64,000 bases of DNA from Rivularia sp034931125 (lineage in GTDB: Bacteria; Cyanobacteriota; Cyanobacteriia; Cyanobacteriales; Nostocaceae). The notes below the pieces were generated by a model that was given only the letters and a program-made list of their open reading frames with translations, did no database searches and was not told the DNA's origin. Positions 35,047 through 44,552 of the stretch are shown piece after piece; the first letter of the stretch is position 1, and each line of letters starts with the position of its first letter. The position numbers and the translations under genes are program-made. The DNA is taken from the NCBI RefSeq assembly GCF_034931125.1, contig NZ_JAYGHM010000015.1, positions 53,899 to 117,898 of the forward strand. The letters are read 5' to 3'.

Positions 35047-36741
35047 TTATTGACGCTTTGCTGCTGCTTTCTTCTGTTTTTCAGCTTTTTTAGCTGCTTT
35101 TTCTGCCTCAATCGCTGCTAATTTTGCTTGCTCTTTTTCTTCGGCAATTTTATCTAAATAGTAATGATAATCTCCTAGATAAACTCGGAATTCACCATCG
35201 CGAATTTCCACAATTTTATTAGCTACTTTAGAAATAAAATATCGGTCGTGAGAAACTACAATAACGCTACCATCATAATTTTGTAAGGCTTCTTCAAGCA
35301 TTTCTTTTGCCGGAATATCCAAGTGGTTTGTCGGCTCATCTAAAATAAGTAAATTTGCCTGACGTAATAACATTTTGGCTAATGCTAAACGGGCTTTTTC
35401 TCCACCACTCAGAGCGGCAACGTTTTTAAATACTGTATCACCACTAAATAAAAATTGTCCCAACAAAGTGCGTACTTGTTCGTTTTTCCAGTCGGGAACA
35501 TCATCATGGATAGTTTCCATGACAGTTTTATTTAAATCTAAAGCTTCGGCTTGGTTTTGTTCAAAGTAATTAGGAATAACGTTGTGTTCGCCTAATTTAA
35601 CCTCTCCTTCGGTTGGTTTTTCCGTACCCGTAATTAAACGCAGTAAGGTAGATTTACCCGCGCCATTGGGACCTAAGAAAGCAATCCTATCGCCTCTTTC
35701 AATTAATAGATTCGCCGATAAAAACAAGATTTTATCATCATAATTATGAGTTAAATCTTTAATTTCTACTACTTCGCGTCCGCTGCGGGGTGCTGGGGGA
35801 AATTGAAATCTTAAGGTTCTAACTCCAGCAATAGGTGCTTCAACTCGTTCGATTTTATCAAGCTGTTTTTCGCGGCTTTTTGCTTGGGTACTGCGAGTCG
35901 CACTAGCCCGGAATTTCTCTACAAAGGCTTGTTGTTTATCTAATTCTTTTTGCTGACGCTCGAATGCACTTAATTGTGCTGATTGGCTTTCAGCTTTTTG
36001 CTGTAGATACAGAGAATAGTTTCCAAGATAGGTTGTAGAAACACCCCGTTCGGTTTCGACAATTTGAGTACACAGTCGGTCAAGAAATTCTCGGTCATGA
36101 GAAACTATGACCATTGGAGTAGTCAAACCTTTAAGGTAATTTTCCAACCATTCAATAGTTTCTAAATCAAGGTGGTTTGTAGGTTCATCCAACAGCAATA
36201 AATCGGGTTTTTGCAGCAAAATCTTACCTAAACCCATCCGCATCTGCCAACCACCGCTAAAAGAACTTACCAGGCGATCGCCATCTTCTTGATCGAATCC
36301 CATTTCTGGTAAAATCTTGCCGATGCGGGCTTCTAAACCGTAACCGTCTAAGGCTTCAAATTGTCTTTGTAGTTTATCTAATTTATTAATTAATTTATCA
36401 AGTTCATCTGGGTCTGCGGTTTCCATATCTCGCGGTACCTGTGCCAGAGCTAACTGTACGGCGTTAGCTTCCTCAAATACCGTCCAAAATTCTTCGCTGA
36501 CGGTGCGAGTCGGATCGACTTCAAACTCTTGGTTAAGGTGAGCTATATGCAGGCTATTAGGACGGATAATTTCGCCGGATGTCGGCTCCATTTCCCCAAT
36601 GATGATTTTTAACTGAGTGGACTTACCAGCACCATTCACACCGACTAAACCAATGCGATCGCCAATTTTTACTTCCCAGTTAACATCCTTGAGAACTTCG
36701 CCTGTAGGATAAATTTTACTGATATGTTCTAGTCGTAGCAT
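35047..36741 (-). CDS. ABC-F family ATPase
   Basis: Cytosolic ABC protein without membrane domain; family members act on the ribosome as translation factors. 564 residues with two nucleotide-binding domains: Walker A GVNGAGKST and signature SSFSGGWQMR in the first; GPNGAGKST, LSGGEKARLALAK and LLILDEPTNHLD in the second. Between them lies the charged linker with the P-site tRNA interaction motif region (~residues 240-310). The last ~35 residues are Lys/Ala/Glu-rich. GGAG lies before the ATG at 36741, so the longer frame from 36810 is rejected. Which ABC-F subfamily (EttA, Uup, YbiT type) is not decided. Confidence 0.92.
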   Translation of the reverse strand: MLRLEHISKIYPTGEVLKDVNWEVKIGDRIGLVGVNGAGKSTQLKIIIGEMEPTSGEIIRPNSLHIAHLNQEFEVDPTRTVSEEFWTVFEEANAVQLALAQVPRDMETADPDELDKLINKLDKLQRQFEALDGYGLEARIGKILPEMGFDQEDGDRLVSSFSGGWQMRMGLGKILLQKPDLLLLDEPTNHLDLETIEWLENYLKGLTTPMVIVSHDREFLDRLCTQIVETERGVSTTYLGNYSLYLQQKAESQSAQLSAFERQQKELDKQQAFVEKFRASATRSTQAKSREKQLDKIERVEAPIAGVRTLRFQFPPAPRSGREVVEIKDLTHNYDDKILFLSANLLIERGDRIAFLGPNGAGKSTLLRLITGTEKPTEGEVKLGEHNVIPNYFEQNQAEALDLNKTVMETIHDDVPDWKNEQVRTLLGQFLFSGDTVFKNVAALSGGEKARLALAKMLLRQANLLILDEPTNHLDIPAKEMLEEALQNYDGSVIVVSHDRYFISKVANKIVEIRDGEFRVYLGDYHYYLDKIAEEKEQAKLAAIEAEKAAKKAEKQKKAAAKRQ

Positions 36742-36877
36742 CAAGTATCTCCAAGGTAAGGGATGGTTACTGAAGAGGAACGTGCCTTCCGTTGTGTCCA
36801 ATCTTAACAAAATTTAACTACATTTTTCGTGTTGAATTTGTTATGGGGGGAAATTTTTTCGCGATATTTCATGAATA

Positions 36878-36902
36878 AGAGACGTTGCAGTGCAACGTCT
36901 CT
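36878..36902. repeat. Perfect 11-bp stem palindrome
   Basis: AGAGACGTTGC, a 3-base centre, and GCAACGTCTCT. A common cyanobacterial dispersed hairpin; it may also help end transcription of the XRE gene at 36939, but the tail TTATTC is weak. Confidence 0.75.
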
Positions 36903-36938
36903 ACATTAGGTGGTTGTTTTATTTACAGTTAATCAGAT

Positions 36939-37301
36939 TCAGCTAACTTTCGCTTCATTACCGATAGATTCAGCCGCAGCAGATATTCTAGCCACACCAG
37001 CTTGAACTATAGTCGCTACATCAGTTAAAGGCATTTTATTTAATTGTCTGAGAATTACTGCTAAATCGGAAGGTTGTGAAGCGGGCTTTATACCTAAGTC
37101 ACCAAATAATTCTTCTATGGAATATTCTGCTCTTTGAGCTATTTTGGCTAAATTTTGAATGTCTGGGATAGAATCACCTCTTTCCCATGCCTGTACGGTG
37201 GAGAAGGAAACCCCTAAAAACTTTGCAAACGCTCTTTGACTCATGGAACCACGAGCCGCTCTTGCTATCTCACTTAATTTCTTTCTGCCTTCTAGTTTCA
37301 C
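36939..37301 (-). CDS. XRE-family regulator, paralogue 1
   Basis: 120 residues. The helix-turn-helix at about 5-65 includes SMSQRAFAKFLGVSFSTVQA and WERGDSIPDIQNLAKIA. A second helical part follows, ending AAAESIGNEAKVS. About half the residues are identical to the product of 37604-37966, same length and same tail, so the two arose by tandem duplication. No known operator was seen. A role as antitoxin or phase repressor is possible but there is no toxin next to it. Confidence 0.82.
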   Translation of the reverse strand: MKLEGRKKLSEIARAARGSMSQRAFAKFLGVSFSTVQAWERGDSIPDIQNLAKIAQRAEYSIEELFGDLGIKPASQPSDLAVILRQLNKMPLTDVATIVQAGVARISAAAESIGNEAKVS

Positions 37302-37603
37302 TAATTATTACTATGAACGTTACTGCAAAAATAATTTTTAAGTCTTTTTTCACGAATTGTAAACCGGATATTGACAGCTAATTGGATTTACAATAAGTTC
37401 TTATTAGTGACTAAGTAAACACAGTCTAAGACTAATAAACCAAAGTCAAAAGATTTATCAATCACATGAGTTCATTTTAGCTCGTAAGCAAGATGGGTCA
37501 ATTATAAAAGTCAACTTTCTTAAGGATCATCATGGCTATAAGGAATTATTCAACAATGGCGTTCAGCGATACTGCCTCTATTACCATTACTAACAAACAA
37601 AAC
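37302..37603. promoter_or_regulatory. Spacer between the two XRE genes
   Basis: 302 AT-rich bases upstream of paralogue 1. A plus-strand frame without start codon runs through it to about 37593 but has no recognisable family. The promoter of paralogue 1 must lie here. Confidence 0.35.
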
Positions 37604-37966
37604 TCAACTTGCTTTTGCTTCATTCCCCGTAGATTCGGCAGCAGCAGCTAATCTATCCATAATGGCTTTACCAACAATTGCTGCTTGAGACAATGGCATA
37701 TTACTGACTTGCTTCAAAACGACACTCAATTCAGAAGCTTCAGGTATTCGCTTTCCTTCTAAATGGCATAATAATTCTTCAAAAGAATAACCAGCGCGAG
37801 CAGCTATTGAAGCCAAATTAGCAGTGTCTGGAACTTTTTCTCCTTTCTCCCAGGCTAAGACAGCGCTTGCAGAAACGCCTAACTGCTTACCAAAAGCCCG
37901 TAAGCTCATTGAACCGCGAGCTAGTTTAATTACTTCTACCAGTTTTTGTCTAGCTTGTGTATCCAC
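37604..37966 (-). CDS. XRE-family regulator, paralogue 2
   Basis: 120 residues, aligned end to end with paralogue 1. Helix-turn-helix: SMSLRAFGKQLGVSASAVLA and WEKGEKVPDTANLASIA. The second part (SELSVVLKQVSNMPLSQAA) and tail AAAESTGNEAKAS are shared. It is divergent from the unknown gene starting near 38138, with a 171-base spacer that may carry a shared operator. Confidence 0.83.
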   Translation of the reverse strand: MDTQARQKLVEVIKLARGSMSLRAFGKQLGVSASAVLAWEKGEKVPDTANLASIAARAGYSFEELLCHLEGKRIPEASELSVVLKQVSNMPLSQAAIVGKAIMDRLAAAAESTGNEAKAS

Positions 37967-38137
37967 GTTTGAGGGGTTTGACTTAACTATAAAAATTGAA
38001 AACTTTCGTTTCCATATTACAAGTTTAATTTTTTATTGACAGCTTTGTCTTCTATAGTGTATTGTTACCTAAAGCAAACAAAATATACTACGAAAAACAA
38101 AATAGTTGCTTTTGTAACTTAGTTGTCAAGGTACATC

Positions 38138-38641
38138 ATGATTAAAAGAGATTGTGAGAAAAGCCTTAATGCCTTTATGCATAAAGCTTTGTCCTACTAT
38201 CATTGTAAAAAAGCAATAACTTAAGTAGCTTTTACCTCATCACTTACTGAAGCGAAAGTTGCTTTGAGAGCGGCTGGTTATGATGTCAAAGAAATTAAGA
38301 AAATTACTTTACTTAAATATAAGATTTGTATTTCTTATTGGAACGAGCAGGGTGGAGTTTGCAGCGGATTTTTTAGCTACCGGCTTTTTCCGACTTGGCA
38401 AAAGGAAGTGGAAGTATTAATTGAAAACTGCCCGAACTTCAAGAGATGGCAAGTACTAAATCGTATCATGGAACGGGAATTCGATTATTTCTCGTACCCT
38501 ACAGAGATGGAAGATGCGCTGCATAGCTTATTGCAAAACCGCCTGTGTGTCTTGAAAACAATAGAACGACAGACGGTTTCTGATGATGTGGGAATGGCTA
38601 GCGAGTGGGAATATTTTAGACCTTTAATATCCAATTCCTAA
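38138..38641 (+). pseudogene. Unknown gene with an in-frame TAA at codon 29
   Basis: From ATG 38138, preceded by AAGG at suitable distance, the frame reads MIKRDCEKSLNAFMHKALSY and on to a TAA at 38222-38224, then continues in the same frame to 38641 without another stop. The downstream part alone can start at TTG 38264 and give 125 residues (MRAAGYDVKEIKKITLLKYK and so on), Tyr- and Trp-rich, no known domain. Either a nonsense mutation broke a ~167-residue gene or the short product from 38264 is real. Divergent from XRE paralogue 2, it is a candidate for control by it. It converges on prfA with 10 bases between. Confidence 0.5.
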
Positions 38642-38651
38642 TCCATTAAAA

Positions 38652-39749
38652 TTAATTTGTCACCGAAGCAGCAAGCTCTGCTAAACGCTCTTGCTGGTCT
38701 TGAGAGATACAAGCTTGCACGATTGGGTCTATATCGCCTTCTAAAACCGGGTTTAGTGAATAGTTTTCACCAAGACGGTGGTCGGTGGCACGGTTATCTT
38801 TATAGTTGTAGGTGCGAATTTTTTCAGAACGCGAACCCGTACCTACTTGCGATCGCCGTAGATCGGTAACTTCTTCTTGTTGTTCGCGCAGTTTCATTTC
38901 ATAAAGTTTGGCACGAAGAATTTGTAATGCCCGCTCTTTGTTTTGCAACTGGCTGCGTTCTTCAGTACAAAAAATTCTGATCCCCGTAGGTTTGTGAAAC
39001 AGGTCGGCTGCGGTCTCAACTTTGTTAACGTTTTGTCCACCAGCACCACCGGAACGGGCTGTAGACATTTCATAATCCTTGGGGTCGATATGAATTTCCA
39101 CTTCATCCACTTCTGGCATTACCGCTACAGTAGCAGTGGAAGTGTGAACTCTTCCTCCAGCCTCCGTAACTGGTACGCGCTGCACCCGATGTACTCCAGC
39201 TTCAAATTTGAGCTTACTGTAAACGCGATCGCCTTTAATTTCCAGAACCGCTTCTTTAAAGCCGCCCATTTCTGCTAGGGACTCGCTAACTAGCTTGACT
39301 TTCCAGCCTTGAGTATCGGCATAGCGGGAGTACATCCGCACTAAATCGCCAGCCCAGATACTGGCTTCATCACCACCCGTACCTGCCCGAATTTCCAACA
39401 TGATGTTTTTCTCATCGTTGGGGTCTTGGGGTAAGAGCAGTACTTTTAAAAGAGTTTCCAGTTCTTCTATTTTCTGTTCGAGTTCTTTGACTTCCAAAGC
39501 TGCCATTTCATGCAACTCTGAGTCTCCTTGGGATTCTTTGGAAATTTCCCGCGCTCCGGTTAATTCTTCTTGGGCAATTTTCCAAGTGTCATAGGTATTT
39601 ACTACTTCTTCTAACCCAGAACGCGCTTTTGCGACTTCCTGATATTCATCCGGATTTGAAGCAATATCGGGGTCGGCTAAGCGACGAGTTAGCTCATTAA
39701 AAGTTTGTTCGACGGATTGTAATTTCTCCAGCAAATATTGTTCGGCCAT
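38652..39749 (-). CDS. prfA: Peptide chain release factor 1
   Basis: Recognises UAA and UAG and triggers peptide release. 365 residues. The codon-reading segment is RVPVTEAGGRVHTST (PxT form of RF1), and the catalytic GGQ is at 237-239 in SGGAGGQNVNK. The ATG at 39749 has GGAG upstream and begins MAEQYLLEKLQSVEQ; a TTG three codons earlier is rejected. It is the last gene of the ribosomal cluster, after a hairpin that may reduce read-through from rpmE. Confidence 0.97.
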   Translation of the reverse strand: MAEQYLLEKLQSVEQTFNELTRRLADPDIASNPDEYQEVAKARSGLEEVVNTYDTWKIAQEELTGAREISKESQGDSELHEMAALEVKELEQKIEELETLLKVLLLPQDPNDEKNIMLEIRAGTGGDEASIWAGDLVRMYSRYADTQGWKVKLVSESLAEMGGFKEAVLEIKGDRVYSKLKFEAGVHRVQRVPVTEAGGRVHTSTATVAVMPEVDEVEIHIDPKDYEMSTARSGGAGGQNVNKVETAADLFHKPTGIRIFCTEERSQLQNKERALQILRAKLYEMKLREQQEEVTDLRRSQVGTGSRSEKIRTYNYKDNRATDHRLGENYSLNPVLEGDIDPIVQACISQDQQERLAELAASVTN

Positions 39750-39790
39750 GACGTGCAACGCTCCTAAAAAATAGTGATCCAGGTAAAGAC

Positions 39791-39818
39791 TAAAAAATCG
39801 ACTCAGTTAAGCTGAGCC
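39791..39818 (-). terminator. Hairpin terminator between rpmE and prfA
   Basis: On the minus strand GGCTCAG, a short loop and CTGAGTC are followed by GATTTTTTAG. It would end the ribosomal protein transcript after rpmE. Confidence 0.65.
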
Positions 39819-39843
39819 GTTGATTGCATAATTTACCTGGTTG

Positions 39844-40092
39844 CTACTTTTGATCGTCGTCGGCGTTCTCTGTCTTGGGTTGACTGCTCGTCATGCCGTA
39901 CTTACGTAGGAAACGTTCTACGCGACCTTCGGTATCAATAATCTTCTGAGTGCCGGTATAAAAGGGGTGATTTCCAGACCAAACATCGACGTGTAATTCT
40001 GGTTTGGTGGAGCCAACAGTCATTACAACTTGACCGTTACAGTAAACTTTGGCTTCTGGATACCACTCTGGATGAATCTCTGGTTTTGCCAT
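39844..40092 (-). CDS. rpmE: 50S ribosomal protein L31
   Basis: 82 residues; bridge protein at the subunit interface. Start MAKPEIHPEWYPEAKVYCNG; only one Cys, so this is the zinc-free form. GNHPFYTGTQKIIDTEGRVE is the conserved C-terminal block, with an acidic tail added. Last ribosomal protein gene of the cluster, 70 bases after rpsI. Confidence 0.95.
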   Translation of the reverse strand: MAKPEIHPEWYPEAKVYCNGQVVMTVGSTKPELHVDVWSGNHPFYTGTQKIIDTEGRVERFLRKYGMTSSQPKTENADDDQK

Positions 40093-40162
40093 TTTTCTTC
40101 TTCGTGGTGAATATATTACAATTATGACTAAATAATCCGTAAATTGCGAATTGCGAATTGAT

Positions 40163-40579
40163 TTAACGTTTGGAGTACTGAGGTGCTTTACGAGCTTTGT
40201 GTAAACCGTATTTTTTACGTTCTTTGGCTCTAGGGTCGCGGGTAAGATAGCCTTCAGTTTTTAATGGCGATCGGTTATCTGGATCGAGTTGACACAAAGC
40301 CCGAGCTACTCCCAAACGAACTGCATCAGACTGTCCGGTTAAACCACCGCCATTCGCTTTAACCAAAATATCGTATTCGTTTTCCAATCCCAAAGTTTCT
40401 AGAGGCGCTTTAATTCCTCCAATATAGTTGGGGTTAAATTGGAAATACAAGTCGCCTTCTTTACCGTTAACGGTTAATTGTCCGTTACCTGGAACAAGAC
40501 GTACTCTTGCGACTGAGGATTTACGGCGACCAGTACCCCAATAAACGGCACGACCGCTGTTAGTATCTGTTGCTTGCAT
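40163..40579 (-). CDS. rpsI: 30S ribosomal protein S9
   Basis: 138 residues; its C-terminal tail reaches the P-site tRNA. GTGRRKSSVARVRL near the N-terminus and LTRDPRAKERKKYGLHKARK with the terminal PQYSKR are typical. Start codon overlaps the rplM stop by one base (TAATG), so the pair is translationally coupled. Confidence 0.97.
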   Translation of the reverse strand: MQATDTNSGRAVYWGTGRRKSSVARVRLVPGNGQLTVNGKEGDLYFQFNPNYIGGIKAPLETLGLENEYDILVKANGGGLTGQSDAVRLGVARALCQLDPDNRSPLKTEGYLTRDPRAKERKKYGLHKARKAPQYSKR

Positions 40580-41034
40580 TAATTTTGTTCTCCTGGAATT
40601 GTATTAATTTTAAGTTCTTTGGGCTGTTGGGCTGCATGAGGATGAGCGGGTCCGGCGTAAACCTTTAGCTTTCTAAATAACTGCCGTCCCAAGCTATTTT
40701 TAGGCAGCATTCCCTTAATAGCTTTTTCAACGATCCGTTCTGGTAAACGTGCCTGTAGATGTTCAAAGGTTTCAACCTTCATTCCACCAGGACGACCGGA
40801 GTGACGACGATAAAGCTTTTGGGAGCTTTTTTTGCCAGTTACAACAACTTTTTCAGCATTGACGATTACAACAAAGTCGCCTGCATCCATATAAGGAGTG
40901 AATAAGGGCTTGTTTTTGCCGCGCAAAATTGTGGCGACTTCAGTAGCTAAACGACCGAGACGTTGGTCGGCAGCGTCTATGATGTACCAATCGCGCTCGA
41001 CGGTTTCTTGGGTAGGAACGTATGTTTTGTTCAT
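40579..41034 (-). CDS. rplM: 50S ribosomal protein L13
   Basis: 151 residues; early assembly protein of the large subunit. WYIIDAADQRLGRLATEVA, MDAGDFVVIVNAEKV, the YRRHSGRPGGMK segment and RQLFRKLKVYAGPAHPHAAQ are the family blocks. Shares one base with rpsI and lies 56 bases after truA. Confidence 0.97.
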   Translation of the reverse strand: MNKTYVPTQETVERDWYIIDAADQRLGRLATEVATILRGKNKPLFTPYMDAGDFVVIVNAEKVVVTGKKSSQKLYRRHSGRPGGMKVETFEHLQARLPERIVEKAIKGMLPKNSLGRQLFRKLKVYAGPAHPHAAQQPKELKINTIPGEQN

Positions 41035-41090
41035 GGTGACTTTACTTTTATTAATTATTAATTTTTGTTTTTCTTACCCAATTTAGATTT

Positions 41091-41960
41091 TTAGGCAGTG
41101 ATTTCACCTAGAATACGATCTGAATTTACAGAATTCTCTGGAAAATTAAACTTCGGCATCGAATCATACCAGACTTCTCTAGGGAAGGGAAATTCCGCAT
41201 AGCCTACGCGCAATAAACACAATCCTTGGGGGGGTGCAGCGTATTTTACTTCGTCTCGGCGTTCTTGTTTCCAGATATTAGTAAAATTTAAGATGCTTCG
41301 CTCGCTAGAACCGACTTGAACTAACATTCCTACCAACAAACGAACCATGCCATACAAAAATCCATCTGCTTGAATTTCAATATGTACTAAGGCTCCATCA
41401 CGATAGCATTCTACGGCTTGTACATCTACCCATGAATGCTGACGTTCGGAATTGGCACGGTGAAAAGCTGCTAAGTGATGTTTTCCCAGCAAGGGCTTTA
41501 GTGCTGCTGCAATCAAGGATTCGTCCAAGGAAGCGTGATAGTAATGCCAACTGAAGGGTTTAACAAACAAGTTGGGTAGTTTTTCGTTGTATAACGTGTA
41601 ACGGTACCGTCTATAGGTCGCACTAAAACGGGCGTGCCAATTGTCGTTAACTGCCGCTGAAGCCCTAATTAGTATATCTTGAGGTAAGTAACTATTTAAA
41701 ATAGATGCCCACTTCGAGGGTGGAATTTTGCTAACTATATTGAAATGAGCTACTTGAGCGGCTGCATGAACTCCACTATCAGTTCTCCCAGCACCATATA
41801 AAGTTACGTTGTGACCGACTACAGTAGAAATTGCTTTTTCAATTTCTTCCTGGACGCTACAATATTTAGGTTGTCTTTGCCAGCCATGAAAATGAGTCCC
41901 TTGATATTGGATTACCAAGGCGACCCTTTGAGTTTTTATGGGCTGGGAGATTTGTAACAT
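41091..41960 (-). CDS. truA: tRNA pseudouridine synthase A
   Basis: Makes pseudouridine at positions 38-40 of tRNA anticodon arms. 289 residues. The catalytic Asp lies in GAGRTDSGVHA, near residue 60; ALVIQYQGTHFHGWQRQP is the N-terminal block and DGFLYGMVRLLVGMLVQVG the C-terminal one. It sits between rplQ and rplM, the usual place in cyanobacteria. Confidence 0.96.
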   Translation of the reverse strand: MLQISQPIKTQRVALVIQYQGTHFHGWQRQPKYCSVQEEIEKAISTVVGHNVTLYGAGRTDSGVHAAAQVAHFNIVSKIPPSKWASILNSYLPQDILIRASAAVNDNWHARFSATYRRYRYTLYNEKLPNLFVKPFSWHYYHASLDESLIAAALKPLLGKHHLAAFHRANSERQHSWVDVQAVECYRDGALVHIEIQADGFLYGMVRLLVGMLVQVGSSERSILNFTNIWKQERRDEVKYAAPPQGLCLLRVGYAEFPFPREVWYDSMPKFNFPENSVNSDRILGEITA

Positions 41961-42001
41961 ACAATCAATTGGATGCTTTTGTGCCTATACATCCCCAATC
42001 G

Positions 42002-42352
42002 TTAAACTAATTCGATGATTGCCATCTGGGCGTTATCGCCACGACGAGGTATTGTACGCAAGATACGGGTATAGCCACCTTGGCGATCGCCATATCGAGT
42101 CGGAACTTGTTCAAATAAAGCATGAACTAAATCTTTATCGTAAAGATACCCAATCGCTTGACGGCGTGCGCTCAAAGAACCATCTTTAGCTAAGGTGATC
42201 ATTTTATCTACTTCTGATCGTAGCGCTTTGGCTCTAGTAATAGTAGTAGTGATTCGTCCGTGACGAATTAATTCGGTGGAAAGCGCTCGCAATAAAGCAC
42301 GACGCTGGTCGGCTGGTTTGCCGAGTTTTTTGAGATTAGAACGGTGACGCAT
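42002..42352 (-). CDS. rplQ: 50S ribosomal protein L17
   Basis: 116 residues near the peptide exit tunnel. MRHRSNLKKLGKPADQRRAL is the family start; TRAKALRSEVDKMITLAK and the C-terminal RGDNAQMAIIELV follow. Directly after rpoA as in most bacteria. Confidence 0.97.
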   Translation of the reverse strand: MRHRSNLKKLGKPADQRRALLRALSTELIRHGRITTTITRAKALRSEVDKMITLAKDGSLSARRQAIGYLYDKDLVHALFEQVPTRYGDRQGGYTRILRTIPRRGDNAQMAIIELV

Positions 42353-42407
42353 GATGGCACGATCGCTAAGTTATTTGTATGGAATTTGAGCTTAATTTGA
42401 GCTTAAT

Positions 42408-43355
42408 TTAAGGGTGTTTTGAGGCTCTTTCTGTGGGCAAAGTAATCCCCAAGCGCCGCTGTAAAGCTTCTACTACTTCTTCTGCTGACTTCTGACCAAA
42501 GTTTTTGATTTCTAAGAGGTCTTCTTGGGTGTAATCCAATAAGTCCGCTACCGAGTTGACTTGCGCCCGCTTCAAGCAGTTATAAGCTCGCACGGAAAGC
42601 TGCAATTCTTCAATGGGTATTTGAGCAGTTGGGTCTTGGTCGATTTCTGAAACCGTATCTTCTGGGTTAATTTCGATGTTTTTCAGTGGATTGAATAACT
42701 CCACTAAAATCGCAGCTGCAGAAGAAAGCGCTTCTTGGGGAGCAATACTACCGTTTGTCCAAACTTCTAGAAGCAGTCTATCTTTGGGATAGCCATTTTC
42801 TCCACGAGTGTCTTCAACGCTATAATTAACTTTCCGCACCGGCATGAAAATCGAATCTATTTGCAGAAAGTCTAAGGATGTAGCTTCTTCACGACCTCTT
42901 TCTACCGTGCGATAGCCTTTACCTTTTTCAATCCGAAATTCCATTTCCAGTCTGCCACCTTCTGCTAAGGTAGCTATATACTGGGTCTGGTCGATCACTT
43001 CTACTTCACTTGGTAGGTCAAAATGCGCTGCGGTAACTGTTGCCGGACCGTTCACTAATAACCGACCAATTTGGGGCTGAGAAGAATGACTTTTGAGAAC
43101 AAGTTCTTTCATTCTCATTAAGATTTCTAACACGTCTTCCCGGACACCCTTAACGGTGGCAAATTCATGAGTTACACCCGCAATTCTTACTGCTGTAACT
43201 GATGTTCCTTCTAAATTAGACAATAAAACCCTTCGCAGGGCGTTGCCAACTGTTGTTCCTTGACCCCTCTCTAAAGGTTCTAAAACAAATTTAGAATAGT
43301 GGCTCCGACTTTCTTCTGTATTAGATTCTACACATTCAATTTGAAACTGCGCCAC
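42408..43355 (-). CDS. rpoA: RNA polymerase alpha subunit
   Basis: Assembly platform and upstream-DNA contact of RNA polymerase. 315 residues. The N-terminal domain (LEPLERGQGTTVGNALRRVL) occupies ~1-230, and the C-terminal helix-hairpin-helix domain (SVRAYNCLKRAQVNSVADLL) ~245-310. The start is GTG at 43355, with GGGAGG 6-7 bases upstream and the family sequence AQFQIECVES following; the longer frame to 43418 is rejected. A 232-base spacer separates it from rpsK, so a separate promoter is possible. Confidence 0.97.
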   Translation of the reverse strand: MAQFQIECVESNTEESRSHYSKFVLEPLERGQGTTVGNALRRVLLSNLEGTSVTAVRIAGVTHEFATVKGVREDVLEILMRMKELVLKSHSSQPQIGRLLVNGPATVTAAHFDLPSEVEVIDQTQYIATLAEGGRLEMEFRIEKGKGYRTVERGREEATSLDFLQIDSIFMPVRKVNYSVEDTRGENGYPKDRLLLEVWTNGSIAPQEALSSAAAILVELFNPLKNIEINPEDTVSEIDQDPTAQIPIEELQLSVRAYNCLKRAQVNSVADLLDYTQEDLLEIKNFGQKSAEEVVEALQRRLGITLPTERASKHP

Positions 43356-43587
43356 GGAGTAGCCTCCCTTCTTAATCAGTGCGTATCGCGGCAGGCAATT
43401 GCGATCTTTTGCCCACACTCAATCAATTCATTGCCCGGTCTGGTGAGAAGATAATCGAAATGCCTGTAAACAGTAATAATCGATATCTCGTATTGCGTGC
43501 GGACGCTATCTATATTTTCGTCAAAATACAATAATTGCCGCTAATTCCGCCAATTTATGGATTGGTAATTAGTTAGAGTTATTGTAT

Positions 43588-43983
43588 TTAAACTCTACGT
43601 CGCTTGGGCGGACGGCAACCATTATGAGGAATTGGAGTAATATCCCGAATCAGCGTGATTTCCAGTCCTGCTCCTTGAATTGCGCGGATGGCAGTTTCTC
43701 TACCTGCTCCCGGACCGCTGACCATTACTTCTATCTGACGCATCCCTTGATCCATCGCCCGTTTTGCTGCACTCTCGGCTGCGGTTTGAGCGGCAAAAGG
43801 GGTTCCTTTTTTAGCTCCTTTAAAACCACTTGAACCAGCAGAAGCCCAAGAAATTACATCTCCATTGGTGTCTGTAATTGTGACGATGCTATTGTTGAAA
43901 GTAGACTGTATGTATCCTATGCCATTAGGTACGTTACGCTTCTGTTTTCTGCTTCCGCTTTTTTTTCCTGTTTGTCGTGCCAT
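43588..43983 (-). CDS. rpsK: 30S ribosomal protein S11
   Basis: 131 residues; platform protein near the mRNA exit. NGIGYIQSTFNNSIVTITD, ASAGSSGFKGAKKGTPFAAQ and the terminal PHNGCRPPKRRRV are diagnostic. 65 bases after rpsM. Confidence 0.97.
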   Translation of the reverse strand: MARQTGKKSGSRKQKRNVPNGIGYIQSTFNNSIVTITDTNGDVISWASAGSSGFKGAKKGTPFAAQTAAESAAKRAMDQGMRQIEVMVSGPGAGRETAIRAIQGAGLEITLIRDITPIPHNGCRPPKRRRV

Positions 43984-44048
43984 ATCGTTATATTTGAATT
44001 AAGGTAGAAAATTGATAGTCCAACAAAAGTGAAAAATAACTAATTAGT

Positions 44049-44429
44049 TTATTTACCCGGTGCCTTTTTCTTCCCGGCGACTGTTTGTCTTCTTCCACGA
44101 CGGGTTCTAGCATTGGTGCGAGTTCTTTGACCTCTAACTGGTAAGCCCATGCGGTGACGACGACCCCGGTAAGTACCAATATCAACCAAGCGCTTGATAT
44201 TCATTGCTTCCCAACGTCTCAAGTCACCTTCGACCTGATAGTTTTTCTCTACCTCTGCTCGCAAAGCGGTTACATCGCTATCGCTTAAGTCCTTAACTCT
44301 AGTGTCAGGATTAACACCTGTAATCGCTAATATTTTGTGCGAACTTGTTAGACCGATTCCAAAGATGTAAGTTAGACCTATTTCAATACGCTTATCGCGT
44401 GGCAAGTCTACTCCGGCAATACGTGCCAT
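44049..44429 (-). CDS. rpsM: 30S ribosomal protein S13
   Basis: 126 residues; head protein contacting the large subunit and tRNAs. MARIAGVDLPRDKRIEIGLT, FGIGLTSSHKIL and the basic tail RGQRTRTNARTRRGRRQTV are diagnostic. Confidence 0.97.
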   Translation of the reverse strand: MARIAGVDLPRDKRIEIGLTYIFGIGLTSSHKILAITGVNPDTRVKDLSDSDVTALRAEVEKNYQVEGDLRRWEAMNIKRLVDIGTYRGRRHRMGLPVRGQRTRTNARTRRGRRQTVAGKKKAPGK

Positions 44430-44552
44430 TATAGAAGTCTCCTAATATGTTTTTTTTTCATCTATACCTACCTAGTTGCAGCGTCCGGATGCATGAATGG
44501 TAAACGATCGCGCTTTCATTTCTCCGATTTATTGGTTCTAAAATGAACGGTT

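Noticed and set aside
37411..37593. Start-less plus-strand frame between the XRE genes (ILARKQDGSIIKVNFLKDHH)
   Set aside because: It reads like protein but has no start codon or family match and is short enough to be chance in AT-rich DNA.
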